DNA from: Kalaharituber pfeilii
Taxonomy: Eukaryota; Ascomycota; Pezizomycetes; Pezizales; Pezizaceae
Reading direction: 5' to 3'
DNA: 64,000 bases
Assembly: GCA_015179045.1 (NCBI GenBank)
Contig: WHUZ01000031.1
Location: forward strand, 1-64,000
In this document: positions 1-18,344 of the stretch, piece by piece
How the letters are laid out: each line of letters begins with the position of its first letter
Numbering within the stretch: position 1 is the stretch's first letter
Notes under the pieces: model-generated
Seen by the model: only the letters and a program-made list of their open reading frames with translations
Told to the model about the DNA's origin: nothing
Database searches by the model: none
Position numbers and translations under genes: made by a program

Positions 1-22
1 CATCCATGTTCAAGCGACGAGT

Positions 23-2860
23 ATGCCCAACCCTGCCCCCAGTCCGAGGCGAATCGTTGGGAACAGAAATCCGAGAATGAAGGTCTTTACAAGAGCAAGA
101 AGCAAGAAAAATCGTAAAAGATGGTTCAAAGTCTATACGCTAATGTTTGCTGGGTACATTCGGATAGGCACCCTTTTCCGCTGATCTCTATGGAGGTTCA
201 AATAAATCATCAAAAAAGTCTTCGGCCGAAGAAGAATCCGAGGTTAGCATCCCATTTTCTTTGCACGAGGATGCTGCTGGGATGGAGATACGGCACAACG
301 CCTTGGTGAATTACGAATTGCGCTCTTATTGACATGTTCAATTGATCCAGATCAACAAAATCCATACCCTAATGACTAGACTCGGAATCCCTTTGCCGGA
401 ACCGCATGATAAGATTAGGGACCTGCTAAGGGGAAAATACGCAAGTGGTGATGCGGAAAAAGCTGTGGAGTATGTGACCGTTTGACCTGCGCAGTTTATG
501 GCTAAACGCCTATACTTACGGGTTGCTAGATTACTTCTGCTTCATGACGAGGCTACTGTTGGGATTGTGAAAGAGGTCAAGTCAAAGATACCATTACTAG
601 GTGCAGAGAATAATGGCAAGGTCACCTGCTATTTGGATTCGTTATTGTTCGCGCTTTTCGCACGTCTGGATTCATTTGAGGTTTGTTTTCACACCAAGAA
701 ATTTGGAACCGGTTGTTAAACCACACATTAGGCGATGCTTTACAACATCTTTGACGACGAACCACGGCGACGGATGAGTACCATGATCAGGTTGTTTGTC
801 AATCTCTTACGTTCAGGAAAACTCGTTACTACGGATATAGTATGAACTTTATCATTCCAATTGATCTGCAGTTTTGCTAACATCGCCAAAGATGCAGCTT
901 CTCCAGGACTCTATTGCAACGTGCGGATGGGCGGATGCGGCGACCTTAACTCAACAAGATGCATCAGAAGCATTTACATTTATTACCGAGAAACTGGATC
1001 TTCCATTACTCACATTGAAGATGGACGTAGCCCATGGAGGAAAGGAAGCCGCTGATGATGATCACCGTTTCATCTCAGAAAGACTTCTGAACCTTGCAAT
1101 ACCGGATGCTTCAGATGGAGAGTCTGTGAAGCTGGAATCCTGCCTTGAATGTTGGTAGATCCATGTAGGAGGTGCATTGTTCAATGACTAACATTTGATT
1201 CATTGTAGCGTATTTCAGTAACCGTATAGAGGTGAGACGAGAATTGGAAAGGAGGGCTACCATTGATTCTATGCAGTCCTTCGAATCTTCCAAGGGCAAT
1301 ACGGCGCATGTTGAAACAACTGAACTGGGTTCTAACCCAACTTCTCCGATCTCGCCTTCTGCAGTTCCTGTTACACCAGTTACAGTCAAGGCACCTCCTC
1401 TAATACGACGGTCTACCGTAAACGGGAAAGTGATGGAAGCAATGGTGCCTGCTTGGTGTTTCTTCTCGGTTTTACCATTCTATACCGAAGGTTTACCAAA
1501 TGAGCACTCATCTTTCACGCAGCATTTTGCAACAAAGCGGCCTGTTCTTGGTTTGTGCCTAAAGAGATATGCGTGGACACCACGGGGTCAGCCTATTCGG
1601 AAAGATACCAAAGTCGAAATTCCGTTGGAGATACCATTGCCGCAATTTGTTTCAGACGATGAAATGGACGCAGATGCCCCTGTCTATGGCAACTTCAAAT
1701 TAGTGCTCAAGTCTGCAGTTTGTCATCGTGGAAACAGTGTGTGGAGTGGGCATTACATAGCACTTGTGAGGGGGGACGATAATCCGGAAGGTGACGCTGG
1801 AAGGTGGCTACGTTTTGACGATTTGGCCGCGGAAAGGGTAACATATGTGGATTATGAAAAGGCGTTTGATGAGGAGATGCCATATCTATTGTTCTATCAG
1901 GTTGCCCCTATAGCTGGCGAGGAGTTGGTCAATTACGTGCCCGATGATGCAGTCTCTGCTGGCACTTCAATTGCATCACTGGCATCGTCTCTAGGAGAGA
2001 AGAGTATCCTCATGCCAGAAATCTTTGCCCCTACGCCGGAGGAGGCACGCACCCCGCCACCTGAGTACTCAGCTACACCACCGTTCACTCCTGGACAAGC
2101 CCAACGACCAAATTCTAGTGGATATCTCGACCCAGAAGATGCGGAACGACATTGGAGGAGTGACAAAACTGATGGCCCTATCTCAAGGCGGCTATGGAAG
2201 AGCTCATCAAAGGAGAAGGTGCATGACAGGAGCTCATCTACTACCGGGATGAGGGTCAGCGTCGATTTACCTCGGGATGGAGCAACAATTGCTGAGAAGC
2301 GGGAAAAGCGGTCAAGCATGCCTAGCTTAAGTATTCTGACTGGACGAAGAAGCCATGAATGGCGACGAGGACTGGATGATGCGATAGAGAAAGGTGAGAA
2401 GAAGGTCAATGGGGATGGAGGTGGGAAGGACGGTGCTGGAGAGAAAATGCCACTTAAGAAGTCGAAGAGTAAGGACAGTCCGATCTGGGGAAGTTTCTGG
2501 GGGGACAAGAAGAAAGATAAGGAGAGGGATAAAGAGAAGGACAAAGAAAAGCAGCAAGAAAAGGCGAAGGAGGAGAGTAGTGAGGCAGTGAGCATCACGG
2601 AGACGATTGGAGGGTCGTCGGGGACGGAAGACTCAGTGGAGGCTAGTACGGATAGGGTGAAGGAGAAAGATAAAGGGAAGGAGAAGGAGAAGGAGAAGGG
2701 CAAAAGCAATGGGGATGGGTCTTCGGTAGCCTCATCGTCATGGAAGAGGTTGTCGAAATTGGTGGGGTGGAAGGGCGAGAGAGGGGAGAAGGGGGAGAGT
2801 TCGTCCAAGGGGCAGAAAGTGGAGATGGATAAAGATATGCAGAGGGTGGGCGAAACCTGA
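23..2860 (+). CDS. Ubiquitin-specific protease (USP/C19 family), 7 exons, ~844 aa
   Basis: Cysteine protease that removes ubiquitin from substrates. Exons: 23-130, 168-305, 351-469, 530-680, 732-839, 892-1150, 1209-2860. The Cys box (GKVTCYLDSLLFALFARLDSFE-like, catalytic Cys at 627-629, about residue 155) is in exon 4. The QQDASEAFTFI motif is in exon 6. The His box (SVWSGHYIALVRG, His at 1751-1753) and the RWLRFDD segment are in the last exon, so the triad looks complete. The C-terminal ~280 residues are a low-complexity, highly charged tail rich in KEKDKEK and Ser, with no domain I recognise. The family is a fungal USP type with a short N-terminal helical region (INKIHTLMTRLGIP) before the Cys box. 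The N-terminus is the weak point: joining exon 1 in frame needs a 37-bp intron (131-167), shorter than any other here, and the reading frame is open to the window edge, so the true start may lie upstream. The other splice sites look good (for example a GCTAAC branch site before 891). Confidence 0.85.
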
Positions 2861-3588
2861 TATCAAAGTGACGACGGTTAGCATGAGCTAGGATGCTTTT
2901 TTGTCATTATGACTTTTCTCTTATGGCTTTTGTTTAAAGACGTGTGTCCGATTTTGTTACTCCTTGAATTCACTTGCGATGCGAATCTTTTCTATTCTAT
3001 TTCACTTTTGGGTTGATGGTAAAGGACTCCGGGCGGCGTTAGATGTTTTTTTTTTTTTTGTGTGTGTGTGTGTGTTTGTGTCTTAACTGTGGTAGCATTA
3101 TAAACCTGTTGGCCTTTTTTTTTTTTTTTTTTGCTTGCCCTTTTTTGTGGTATTTTGTTTAACGATAGGCGTTTGTTTCATCTAAGTTACGTTGCAGAGC
3201 CAGTATCTAATGACTTAGAATTGAAGGAGGGGGAGAGGGGGGAAGGGATATCTATGCTGCGGTGGCTGCACTGTTTTTATGCTTTTGTTTCTTAGAGTGA
3301 GTGAGTGAGTAAAGAGTATAATGATTGCAAATTGTTTTAGGGAAAATACAAAAGGGATACGGACGGAGTATACCCGCCCTTTTTTTTTTTTTTTTTTCTC
3401 TCGAGTACTTTCAGACTTGTATGTACGTCAAAGTAGAATAACTTTTGATTATATTGCTCGACATTATCTTGGTAACAGGGAAATTTTTCTTTCTTTTCTT
3501 TTCGTTTTTTTGGGGGGAGGGGGGTGAGATGTTTAGGTATAATAGATCTATAATAGAACCAAAGGTTGGGAAACTAATAGAATCATTC

Positions 3589-3720
<132 letters not shown>

Positions 3721-4032
3721 AACCGGTAAATAGGTAGTGAATGCCCCAACGCCTAGCAAAAGCAAGTCATATTACCTTTTTTTGATCATGACGTTTTCGT
3801 GCCCGATATCTTGACAGTGTTTTTCAGCGCTGGGTTAAGTAATTCTTCGTTTTTAGAACCGGAGAAGGGGGGCGGGGGGGGGGGGGTGGTTTGAAAAAAT
3901 ATTAAGAGAAAAAATAGCGTAGGAAGTAGTACATTATACCTAAGTAAAGCTACATACAGCTGAAAAGGTCACACCAGAACTAGCTGGAAAGGAATGCAAA
4001 TAGGGATATTGGTATGAGAATGTATTAAGGGG

Positions 4033-4062
<30 letters not shown>
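4033..4062. repeat. A30 homopolymer
   Basis: An uninterrupted run of about 30 A, preceded by GGGG. It is one of several runs of 25 or more A/T bases in the intergenic DNA of this window. Confidence 0.9.
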
Positions 4063-4065
<3 letters not shown>

Positions 4066-6959
4066 TAAATTTAGAGTGTTAGGGATTGTTTTTTTGAAAT
4101 GGTTATTCTCGTCAATATACCCTGCGAAGGTGTTGTTAGTTCTTACCCTCATTTCAGCTGTGGAGACATACCGATGGACTCTCCGGCCCCACCGTCACCC
4201 ACGAAAGAAAATTGACGGTGGCAAGGGTACTATGACTACTGATTATTTCGTTAAATGGGATTTTTGTCTGAAAAAAAAAACTCTCTTCACCTCATAGAAA
4301 CTAATACATTTATTAGTAAATATTCGGTTGTTGTCCAAAAAAAAGGTATCTGAAGCCTTCTTTTTTTTTCAGTCACTTATGTACTCTACACCCGTTTCGG
4401 CCTTACGGTAGGCTTGGGTTTATTAGTGTATTTGCGTTTTTTCAGTTTTTGGCCGGATGGGTACAGTAACTCTAATATTTTAGGCTGATAATTCTGACAT
4501 GAAAGCTACATGTTTTTGATTAGATTTATGGAGATCGGCCGTGATGAGCCTGCCATTTTTGGGGGGGGCGCTACGCATGTATCTACCCTATCCGAATTCT
4601 GTAACCCATCTAAAACGCCCCCTTTTGGGATATCCATTTCTCGAGTGTGCCAGCCCTGCCCAAGAAATCACGGTATACAGATCTATTTCTTATATCGCTC
4701 AGAAAAACATAACCTCCGTCCCCGTGCGCCGGAGCGTATCTTGAGATGCGCCATCTCTTCCAGTGGCTGAATGGCGGGTTGACTCGATCAAACAAATGGT
4801 TCTTTATTCATGTGAAGTGATAGTGACATAAAGGTTAGAAGTGTGTGTGAAGGGAACAATGAGCCTGTCGGATCTATAGGACGGATTAGATATTCTGCAG
4901 GCTGCAAGAGGGTGTTTTCATCGTTTGGGGGCGGGCCCCATGCACGACTACTTCGACCATTGGCGCGCCTATAAGCAGTTACAAGCTCAATAGGAACAGA
5001 TGATCTGGTGTCACCAGTAGTTGAATGAATCCGTAAAAATCTCAGAGAGTAATGTGCGGGGATAACATATCAACGATAAACCCGCCGACCGCCACATTAG
5101 GCTCACTTACCAGGTATAGGAAGAAATCGAACATTGAATAAAACAGGCCCTAAGAGCCTGCCACGCTTCCATATACCCCCTCTGCAGTCATTTCTATCTC
5201 TTCCTCTACTTTAATATTTGCTTTCCCTCTGAAGTTGCTTCATCCCATTCAGTGTCGTCAACCTCCTGTCTTTAGTGAACGTGTAAAGAATGGAATATAG
5301 CAGTCAATATAGCTCTTGGGGAGGTTGCTAATTTGCTTTGAAACTGGTATATGCTGCTTGCTGAACTCGACACATTTCCTTTTTTTTTGTTGCTACTTTG
5401 TGATGGACACAAATGTCATGACCACAGCCATGGCAGTAGTCCGGCTCGCTGCTAACAATTCGGTTGAGCTGTCATCTTCTGAACTGACAAACTCCGGTAA
5501 TAGCATGCCAACAAACTAGTCGTTACCCTGAGCCAATAGCAATATCTGCCTGACTGGCAATATGGCTGTTTGCCTATATCGCCGCTCATGTACGTATTCT
5601 GGGCTGTAAGGTCCCATAGGATATAACGACCCTGAGACCCTCTTGTAGATAGCTCTTCTCTCCTTGTCTGTTGTCCTGTCTGTCATTTCCCGTCCTCCCA
5701 AGCCATTTGGACTCACCACATCCGTGTTCCAGCGTTCCAGCATTCCAGTTCTGTACCCTTTGGCAAGACCTAACCCGCGTGCTCCCGTATGTCACATATT
5801 TTTGTCTTGTCTTTGTTTACCAGTTTTATATTCTCCTTTCCTTCCTTATACTCATCCCCTTCAAGTTTGAGAATTCTTTCTGAATATGGCGCGGAATTCG
5901 TTCTATCCCCTCTTGAATTCGCCGTTGTTCAAGATTTCGCCAGGCCTATTTATTCTTAGTTATATAATTTTAGTTTTGAATAGAAAAGACATATATTTTA
6001 GCCATGCCTTTTCAGCAATAGCATGGGAGCTTAAAGTTCCTTTCTTAGTTGTTACTCGCTTCATATAGGCCCAGCATGGTTCAATCATATTCATTCGACT
6101 TAGGAGGATTCTAGTCCAATCAACCTCCGCAACATCAAAATAAATGAATTGACGTTGGAAGCATGGGAAGGGGCTTTATTCTCTTGTTCAACGGCATTGG
6201 GAATATCTCCATACCTAATCTGCACAATAACTACAGATTCACCACATGCCTGCAGCAGCAGATATCATATATGCAAGATGCTGGAAATTGCATGCTCGAG
6301 CTGTCAGAATTCGCATACTTGAGAGGTCAGAAAAGTATGCCACTCCACCCGATTCCCACCCAGTCGGCTCCAAGATTGAATTAGGAAGTCAGCACTTCCG
6401 TATAGCCTCCTCTCCGATCTCCCATCATGACAGAGATTTCATCTGTCCAATTAACCCTCTTCCAGTCATCCACAGTCCAATGCTTACATATTTTACACGT
6501 TGCCACTGAGCGTCCCTCATGCCTTCGTTAAACCAGACTTTCTTGTAGGCTCAATTTCCGAGAACGATGTCCTCAAAATGCCTTCGCAATAATGCCATGA
6601 GATAGTCCAAACTGAATTGACAGTTGGCAAGCAGTCTTCTCACCACCATAGCGATCTGATATGACAGCAGCAAGGATTGCTGTCTCTTTCTCTAGTGTCA
6701 CTTTCTTTGGCTGTCCTCAACCGCCACATGGATATTTAAAGAGATTAGCAATCAACTTAATCCCATTCGTGCTCTGTTATAAAGGTTATTCATATGGCAA
6801 GTGGTTATGCCAGTTTGTCATTGAGTATATATGCATCACTTCGTGATACTCAAATCGCGTTTTCTTGGCGAAAATTGCCGCTATTTCGAAAAAGGAAATT
6901 CCTGAGACCCTATTTGGGAACAGAGGGCATAGAGCTGACAACAAAAATCTCATGTAGAC

Positions 6960-6984
6960 TTTTTTTTTTTTTTTTTTTTTTTTT
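6960..6984. repeat. T25 homopolymer
   Basis: An uninterrupted T run in gene-free DNA. Confidence 0.9.
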
Positions 6985-7779
6985 CATTATCTGAATTGTA
7001 TGCTGCTCCGTGGGCTATGACGAAATTAATAGGTACGATGCATGAGTTAAGAACAAGAAAAAAGGGGCCAAACATCTCGAAATCCTCCTATTTATTCTGT
7101 AAAGTTTGTTCTCCATATTGAAAGCAAATAGTTAATGAGCGAAGAGGCCAAGCCATAAAAATACATCACATATTGTTCTGTACGAAGTAGGACAAGGTAT
7201 GTATTGAATCTTGTATTCAGATACGCAAATAAAGTGCCCCTATGAAAGCGGGCTATAATAATGAGGGAAAAAAGGTGGGAAAAAAAAAAAAGATCACGGA
7301 TGAGAGAATACCCAGTCAAAAGAAAAAGAAACGAGAAATAAGAAACAAGACAGAAGGAAAAACACATGCTAAATTAGTCCCATATCCAGACTACGAAATT
7401 TTCTTTTATTTTAGCTTCAGCTGCCTCCTTGATCGTGCCGCCGCATCTTGGTTGAGTACTGTGGCGGTGGAAATGGAGGGGCCAGTCTGTGGCGATGTAT
7501 TCATACGATGGGGATGGGAGGGGGGGTGGATGCCTGGGTTGGGTTGTTGCTGAAGGGGGAAGTATGTATTGCACCATGTTTATATACAGGCCCGCCCTGC
7601 TCCTCCTCATCCTACATTATACTCGAAAAGTTCTTAAGGGTTTCCGGCCCTTGAGAGAAAGAGAACCCTCTCACAGTACTACCCAGACTCAGTTACATGG
7701 TTGGTAACATAGCTAGATTTTTAGTCACATGTCAAGATGGAAATGCATTACCAAATGCATTAACATTAAACAATAACAA

Positions 7780-7880
7780 GCACGCGATCACGTCAACCGA
7801 GTCGTCAACCGAGCCATATGTAGTCAAGTTGCATCACCCAATTTTGTGCACGAGATCACGTCGACCGAGCCGTATGTAGA
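7780..7880. repeat. Imperfect direct repeat (two copies, ~67-bp spacing)
   Basis: The unit GCACGMGATCACGTCRACCGAG...CCRTATGTAG occurs at about 7780-7824 and again at about 7848-7880. Copy 1 contains a small internal duplication of GTCAACCGAG. The core contains CACGTC, an ACGT-type palindrome. Function unknown. Confidence 0.75.
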
Positions 7881-8073
7881 GCCATGTGCATATTATTAGT
7901 TACTAGTAGTAGTAGTAATGCTAGTCTAATGGGTTACATATCAACAAAGAACAAAAACAGCCTTCCATGCCAAATTGTAATATACACTAACAGATCATAT
8001 CCCTTTTTACTTTCCCTTCTGGTCTCTGAGTTTTGCATCCCTACTTACCTCTAGCTTAGCCGTACCTAATCTA

Positions 8074-9456
8074 TCAATCACTCTCATCATCACTCCCATA
8101 CGCTACCAGTGGCCCTGCCGGCGCCGGCAACGACTCCGACTTCGACACCAACCGAGCCCCACTTCCGCTTTGGTTCCCCTCCGCGAGCCCCTTTAACGCC
8201 TTCAATGTCGAGCTGCTTAATATCCCCCCTTTGGATTCCTCCTCTTTCTTTTCCGTATCCATATCACCCTCATCATCTCCATACCCCTCCATGAGAAACT
8301 GTGTCTCGCCCCTATCCTGCAGCCCTGCACTTTCATTTCCGCTTCCCCTGGCAATTGGGTTGACTGCTGCCTGTCCTCTCGCATACCACACCTCCTCCGG
8401 TGCCTCGTATCCCTTGAGCCCAAAGCTCCCCTCTATCCTCCGTCGCTTCACAGCAACTGGATCTTTGCCTTCGATCTCAGCGACAAACTCCGCGGGCAGC
8501 GCGGCCCTAATCGCCGCAGCGGCCTGCTCCTCAACCCGTCTCTTGTCCCTTGCCTGCGCCATCGGATTCGGGTCCACAGTGGCCCAACGCACGTTCAGAA
8601 TCTCGTTGTGGTCTAACGACTGGTGCGCCATGGCCTCCTTCGCAAACTGCGCGTTCGCCTCATTCGTATACGTCACGAATCCGACGCCGCGGGAGTTCAG
8701 GACCCGGATGCGCTCGATCTGGCCCCACTCTGCAAAGTGCCGGGCGACCACTTCCTCAATGTCGTCCGAGACGTGGATGCGTCCTACATATAATGTATGG
8801 TTTTGTCTCATAAAAGACCCAACGCCTCCCATGTCATCCCTATAGTCGCTATGCTTGTCTCTCCCAAAGCAGTCCACGTTTGGATTAAACATGTCGTGGA
8901 CTGTAGGAAGGCGGTGTAAGTACTCACACTCATGGCCGCGTGGGCACAAGCCGCGAGCAAAGAAGAGACAGAAATACGAACCGGGGACTTTGTCAGCACG
9001 GGTGTAGCCCGAGTCCCGTATGATGTTGCACCGCCCTTCGGCGTGGTGCTTGGAGATGTACTTGTCTTCACGGTCGCCGCCAGACCATTTGTTGTACCAG
9101 ATGTTGAAGATAGTGCCAGTTTGCGGAGGGGGTTGGCCGCCTTTCCATGTGGCGGGATCGACCTGATGGAAGTGTTAGTTGAATTCATGTAAGAAGGCGC
9201 ACCACACAGGTGAGACGATACGCACCTGCGGCCTCGCCGGCCTCCTCCTCTTCTTCTTCACAATCTTTCTCGCCCCAGCTTTTTCCGCGCCAACTTCAGC
9301 CAACGCTTGGTCTCCGAGGGTTGTGAACGCCTTCTCCGGGATGGAGTCGTTGGCCGCGTTGATGATGGCGTCGCTGCCGCCAGTTGCAACGTTTGGGGGT
9401 ATTGCAGTTGACGGTGAGTTGGTGTCGTCACCAGAAGTTAGCGGTGAGTCTGCCAT
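8074..9456 (-). CDS. cwc2: Pre-mRNA-splicing factor Cwc2 (CCCH zinc finger + RRM)
   Basis: Component of the Prp19-associated complex. In yeast, Cwc2 contacts U6 snRNA and the pre-mRNA at the spliceosome catalytic centre. There are two exons on the minus strand, 9456-9226 and 9162-8074, with a 63-bp intron (donor GTGCG, acceptor CATCAG) that joins RPARPQ to VDPATW. The product is about 439 aa. It has an acidic/basic N-terminus with a KKKRRR patch, then the Torus/zinc-finger region (GTIFNIWYNKWSGGDREDKY, CNI..DSGYTRAD, CLFFARGLCPRGHECEYLHR with the CCCH residues). An RRM follows (HTLYVGRI as RNP2, SRGVGFVTYTNEANA as RNP1), then a charged C-terminus ending in GSDDESD. The start at 9456 is the only upstream ATG in frame with the zinc-finger exon. 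Confidence 0.95.
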
Positions 9457-10979
9457 TGCGGATGCCTAAGCAGTTGTAGGTTCTGGTAAGGATGGTGGGG
9501 AGTGATGGGGGTTGGTGGTGAATTGTTTGTGTTTGAATAGTTTATGAGCTAGAGTTTGCGAAGATAAATGCAATAAACTAGGAACGAGCAGGCGCTACGC
9601 TAGTCTTGATCCAGACACACTGCTTTCCGAGACTATGGTGCATAAGGTAAGTACAGTACTCAGTACTAAGCACCCCAAGACTAAGCACTGAAGGCCAGGG
9701 GGCCAACCAAGATAGAATACAAGTATACAACAGAACACTGGCCCCAGACTCAAGCTCCCCAGGAAGAGATACCATACCTAGGCTTCTACTGGGGGCGGCA
9801 ATGAGAGGGGATTCTATTCGAATATGGCCTCGAACAACTTTCTGGCGCAGGGTATAGAAACTGTTTGAAATAAGCCAGAAACTTGATGGTTTCTGGGCTA
9901 TTTACATGGCCCAGTTCAATGGTTTACATTGTATTTTCATTTATTTTTAAACAGTTGGTCACGTGTTGGGGAATAGTTAGCAATGGACCAAGGTGGCGGC
10001 TCAACTTCAAGGCGCAGAGCAAGGATAGAGACTAAGCAGACTGGAGCTAGACGCACAGTGTATGCATGGATAAGGGATGGGGCACTTAATAGTAGCTCGG
10101 AATTTTTAATATGGGGCCTATCATATGTAGTTCAAGACAGTGTCTTGGCAAAGCGAACCAGTATCATAGTTTATTAGTAGAACTGTACTCGAGTACAATC
10201 AGATTATGACCATACACAAAGAACACCCTAGGATTATAAATAAAGAACCAGCCGGACTTAGGTTCGTCAGTGGTAATAAAGATAGAAACCCCAGACATAG
10301 ATCGGTACAACATCTAGACAGGAGTCATCCGTATTCAAAACACCCTGTAAACGACCCCCGAACGTCGAGTGTGGTGAAAGAAATATTACCAATACTGACC
10401 CAGCCTGAATGGGTATACTCTGATATGAAGGGTGATATGGAGTTGGCATTTACTTACAACTTCCGTAGATTTAGTGGGTTGTGTGAATTTCTATGCGGGT
10501 CAACATGTGGATAAAACAGAGATTACAAGAGTTGTATCAGGATCATTTCACCCAAGCTGCTTTTAGAGTCTATTCATTTCAGTTAAACCTATACAAAGTT
10601 CATCAGCAATAACGAACATCGCATCTCGAAACTCAAGCAAAGTGTTTTGAAAAACTTGTATGTCACAGGCTCTCTAACTAGGTGGGCATCTTAATTATAT
10701 GTAAAGTTCCACACTGCATCATATCACAATATTTGACTCTATGCATATATATGCCCGGACATTATTGTCGTCTCATGCCAAGGCTTACTGAGCCACTTGG
10801 GGCTGATATGGCGGGGGAGCTGCACCCCACCTGAAGGAAAGTGGTAAAGCATCTTTGGTTTTACACATCTCGCGATACACCACATACAGCATACAGCAAT
10901 TCCAGTGGTGTCACAGTTCCCCAAACCATTCCAAAAATACTAGTAGAGGCAGCAGAGGCAACATCAGGAATCAGCAAAG
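9457..10979. other. Intergenic region (5' of cwc2 and of the DRG1 gene)
   Basis: Divergent interval between cwc2 (-) and the DRG1 gene (+), presumably holding both promoters. No conserved reading frame, RNA gene or repeat is recognisable. Confidence 0.6.
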
Positions 10980-12574
10980 ATGGGTGTCCTAGAGAAGATC
11001 AAGGTGCGTCGGTCAAGCAACACTCAAACTGCATTCCAGCCGTCGACAATCTACTTGGGCCCAGCTCACCACACGGGGCACGCGCATGGACAGCAAAGCT
11101 AATGTGCCCCCGCGGCGCTTCTCCGTTCGCCATGGAGGGGGAATTTAGGAAATTGAGGAGGAGATGAAGCGGACTCAGAAGAACAAAGCTACTGGTGCGT
11201 TTCAGAGGATTTGCTTCGTCATGCATATAGCATCCCCGCCATTCTGTCCCACTCCATGAATAGGCCGCTAATACATTGTGCAGAGTACCATCTCGGGCTA
11301 TTAAAAGGGTACGTCTCCAATTGCTTCTTTTCCGCCCCAATGCCACTGCAACAGCATTTCGCACAAACCATCTATCACTCTCGTCTCTGGATAACCCCCA
11401 AAATCTAACTGAAATGTCCCTTACCACAGCAAACTGGCCCGTCTCCGCGCACAACTCCTAGAACCAACAAGCACTGGCGGTGGCGGCGGTACCGGTTTCG
11501 ATGTCAGCAAATCCGGAGGTACTTTCCGCTTCTCTACCCACCTTACTTCCCCTCCCTCCGTCACCCGTTCCCGCAATTCATCCACTAACCCCCCTTGCTC
11601 TACCAAACAGACGCCCGCATTGCCCTCGTCGGCTTTCCTTCCGTCGGCAAATCCACCCTCCTAAGCAAAATCACCAAAACCAAATCCGAAGTCGCCGCCT
11701 ACGCTTTCACCACCCTGACCGCCATCCCCGGGGTCCTCGAATACGGTGGTGCCGAGATTCAGATTCTAGATCTACCGGGTATTATTGAGGGGGCTAGCGA
11801 AGGAAAGGGACGCGGTCGACAGGTTATATCTGCTGCAAAGGTATGTCTATATCCAGTTGAGGGTAACACCTCCTAATACTCCCACAGACCAGCGACCTCA
11901 TCATGATGGTCCTCGATGCTACCAAAAAAGCAGAACAACGTGCTCTTCTCGAAGCTGAGCTCGAATCTGTCGGTATCCGTTTGAACCGCAACCCCCCAAA
12001 CATCTACCTGAAACCCAAAAAAGCCGGCGGCATGAAAATCACCTTCGCCGCCACCCCCAAAAACCTCGATGAGAAAATGATCTACAACATCCTCCGCGAC
12101 TACAAGCTTCTCAACTGCGAGGTGCTTGTCCGGGACGAGAACGCCACTGTGGACGACTTCATCGACGTTATCATGAAGGACCACAGAAAATACATCAAGT
12201 GCCTGTACGTGTACAACAAGATCGACTGCATCAGCCTCGAGCACCTGGACTCGCTCGCGCGGGAGCCAAACACGGTCGTCATGAGCTGCGAGCTCGACCT
12301 GGGCGTGCAGGACGTGGTGGAGCGCGCATGGGAGGAGCTGGGCTTGCTCAGGGTGTATACGAAACGGAAGGGTGTCCAGCCGGACTTTAGCGAGGCGCTG
12401 ATCGTGCGCTCCGGAAGCACGATCGAGGACGTGTGTGATCGCGTGCATAGGAGCTTAAAAGAGAGCTTTAGGTATGCGTTGGTCTGGGGAAGGAGCGCGA
12501 TTCATGTGCCGCAGCGGGTCGGGCTGGGACATGTGGTGGCAGACGAAGATGTAATTACGATTGTAACAAAGTAA
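10980..12574 (+). CDS. rbg1: Developmentally regulated GTP-binding protein DRG1 / Rbg1
   Basis: Translation-associated Obg-HflX-type GTPase. Yeast Rbg1 acts with Tma46/DFRP1 on polysomes. Six exons: 10980-11003 (24 nt), 11149-11194, 11284-11308 (25 nt), 11430-11518, 11611-11840, 11888-12574. Total 366 aa, matching the near-invariant family length (about 367). Residues in order: N-terminal helix [23 protein letters not shown], a Gly-rich linker ([14 protein letters not shown]), G1 GFPSVGKST, switch region [10 protein letters not shown]3 [17 protein letters not shown]4 NKID, G5 SCELDLG, and a C-terminal TGS domain ([17 protein letters not shown]). The four introns in the N-terminal quarter isolate very short exons. 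The gene converges with gcn2 across 574 bp of A/T-rich DNA. Confidence 0.97.
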
Positions 12575-13148
12575 AGAGCGGAATTGTAGAGTTTTTTCTC
12601 TTGTTCTTTCCTTGTTTTTTCCTTTTTTGTTCCTACACTTGTTTTTTCCCCTATTCTTATTTTCATCTGGGTTAGGTTCAATTCATAGTTGCTTTCTTTC
12701 CTTTTTTTTTTTTTTTTTTTTTTTGTTTGTTTGTTTGTCGATTTGAATTTTTCTTTTAATAGGATATTGAATCTTTTGAGACCCTCCAAAAAAAAAAAAA
12801 AAAAAGGTGGGGTCTTCAGTTAAAGGAATTATACACAATACCATTAATCAAAACACAAAAATTCATAAGCGGAGATAGTAAGCTTCCGTCACCTTCATTC
12901 CAAAAGAAAGGAAAAGAAAAAAAAAAAAGCGATGATAATTTGAGATATCCAGCCCTGAAAGAAACAATATTTGCAAGAAAAGAAAAAAGAGAAAACAAGA
13001 CAAAACAAAAGAGTCCATCCCAAATCAAAGGGAAATTGCAATTAGGGGAAAAAGAAAAAAATCGCATGAGAATCGCCAAACGTAAGTGACATAAAATTTT
13101 GAACAAAAACCAAGTCAGACCCGGCTCAGAAATGCAAAGCCCCCCTGC
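12575..13148. other. Convergent intergenic region, A/T homopolymer-rich
   Basis: The 3' flanks of the DRG1 gene (+) and gcn2 (-). It contains long T (about 12703-12724) and A (about 12788-12805) runs and many shorter A tracts. No gene seen. Confidence 0.7.

Positions 13149-18344
<5,196 letters not shown>

Noticed and set aside
1933..2808. 291-codon antisense ORF over the USP C-terminal tail
   Set aside because: It arises from the purine-rich, stop-poor codons of the charged tail; the sense strand carries the catalytic domain in the same exon.
8231..8845. 204-codon + strand ORF over cwc2
   Set aside because: Shadow of the RRM-coding exon on the opposite strand.
11873..12448. 191-codon antisense ORF over the DRG1 gene
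   Set aside because: Shadow of a strongly conserved GTPase exon; no motif of its own.
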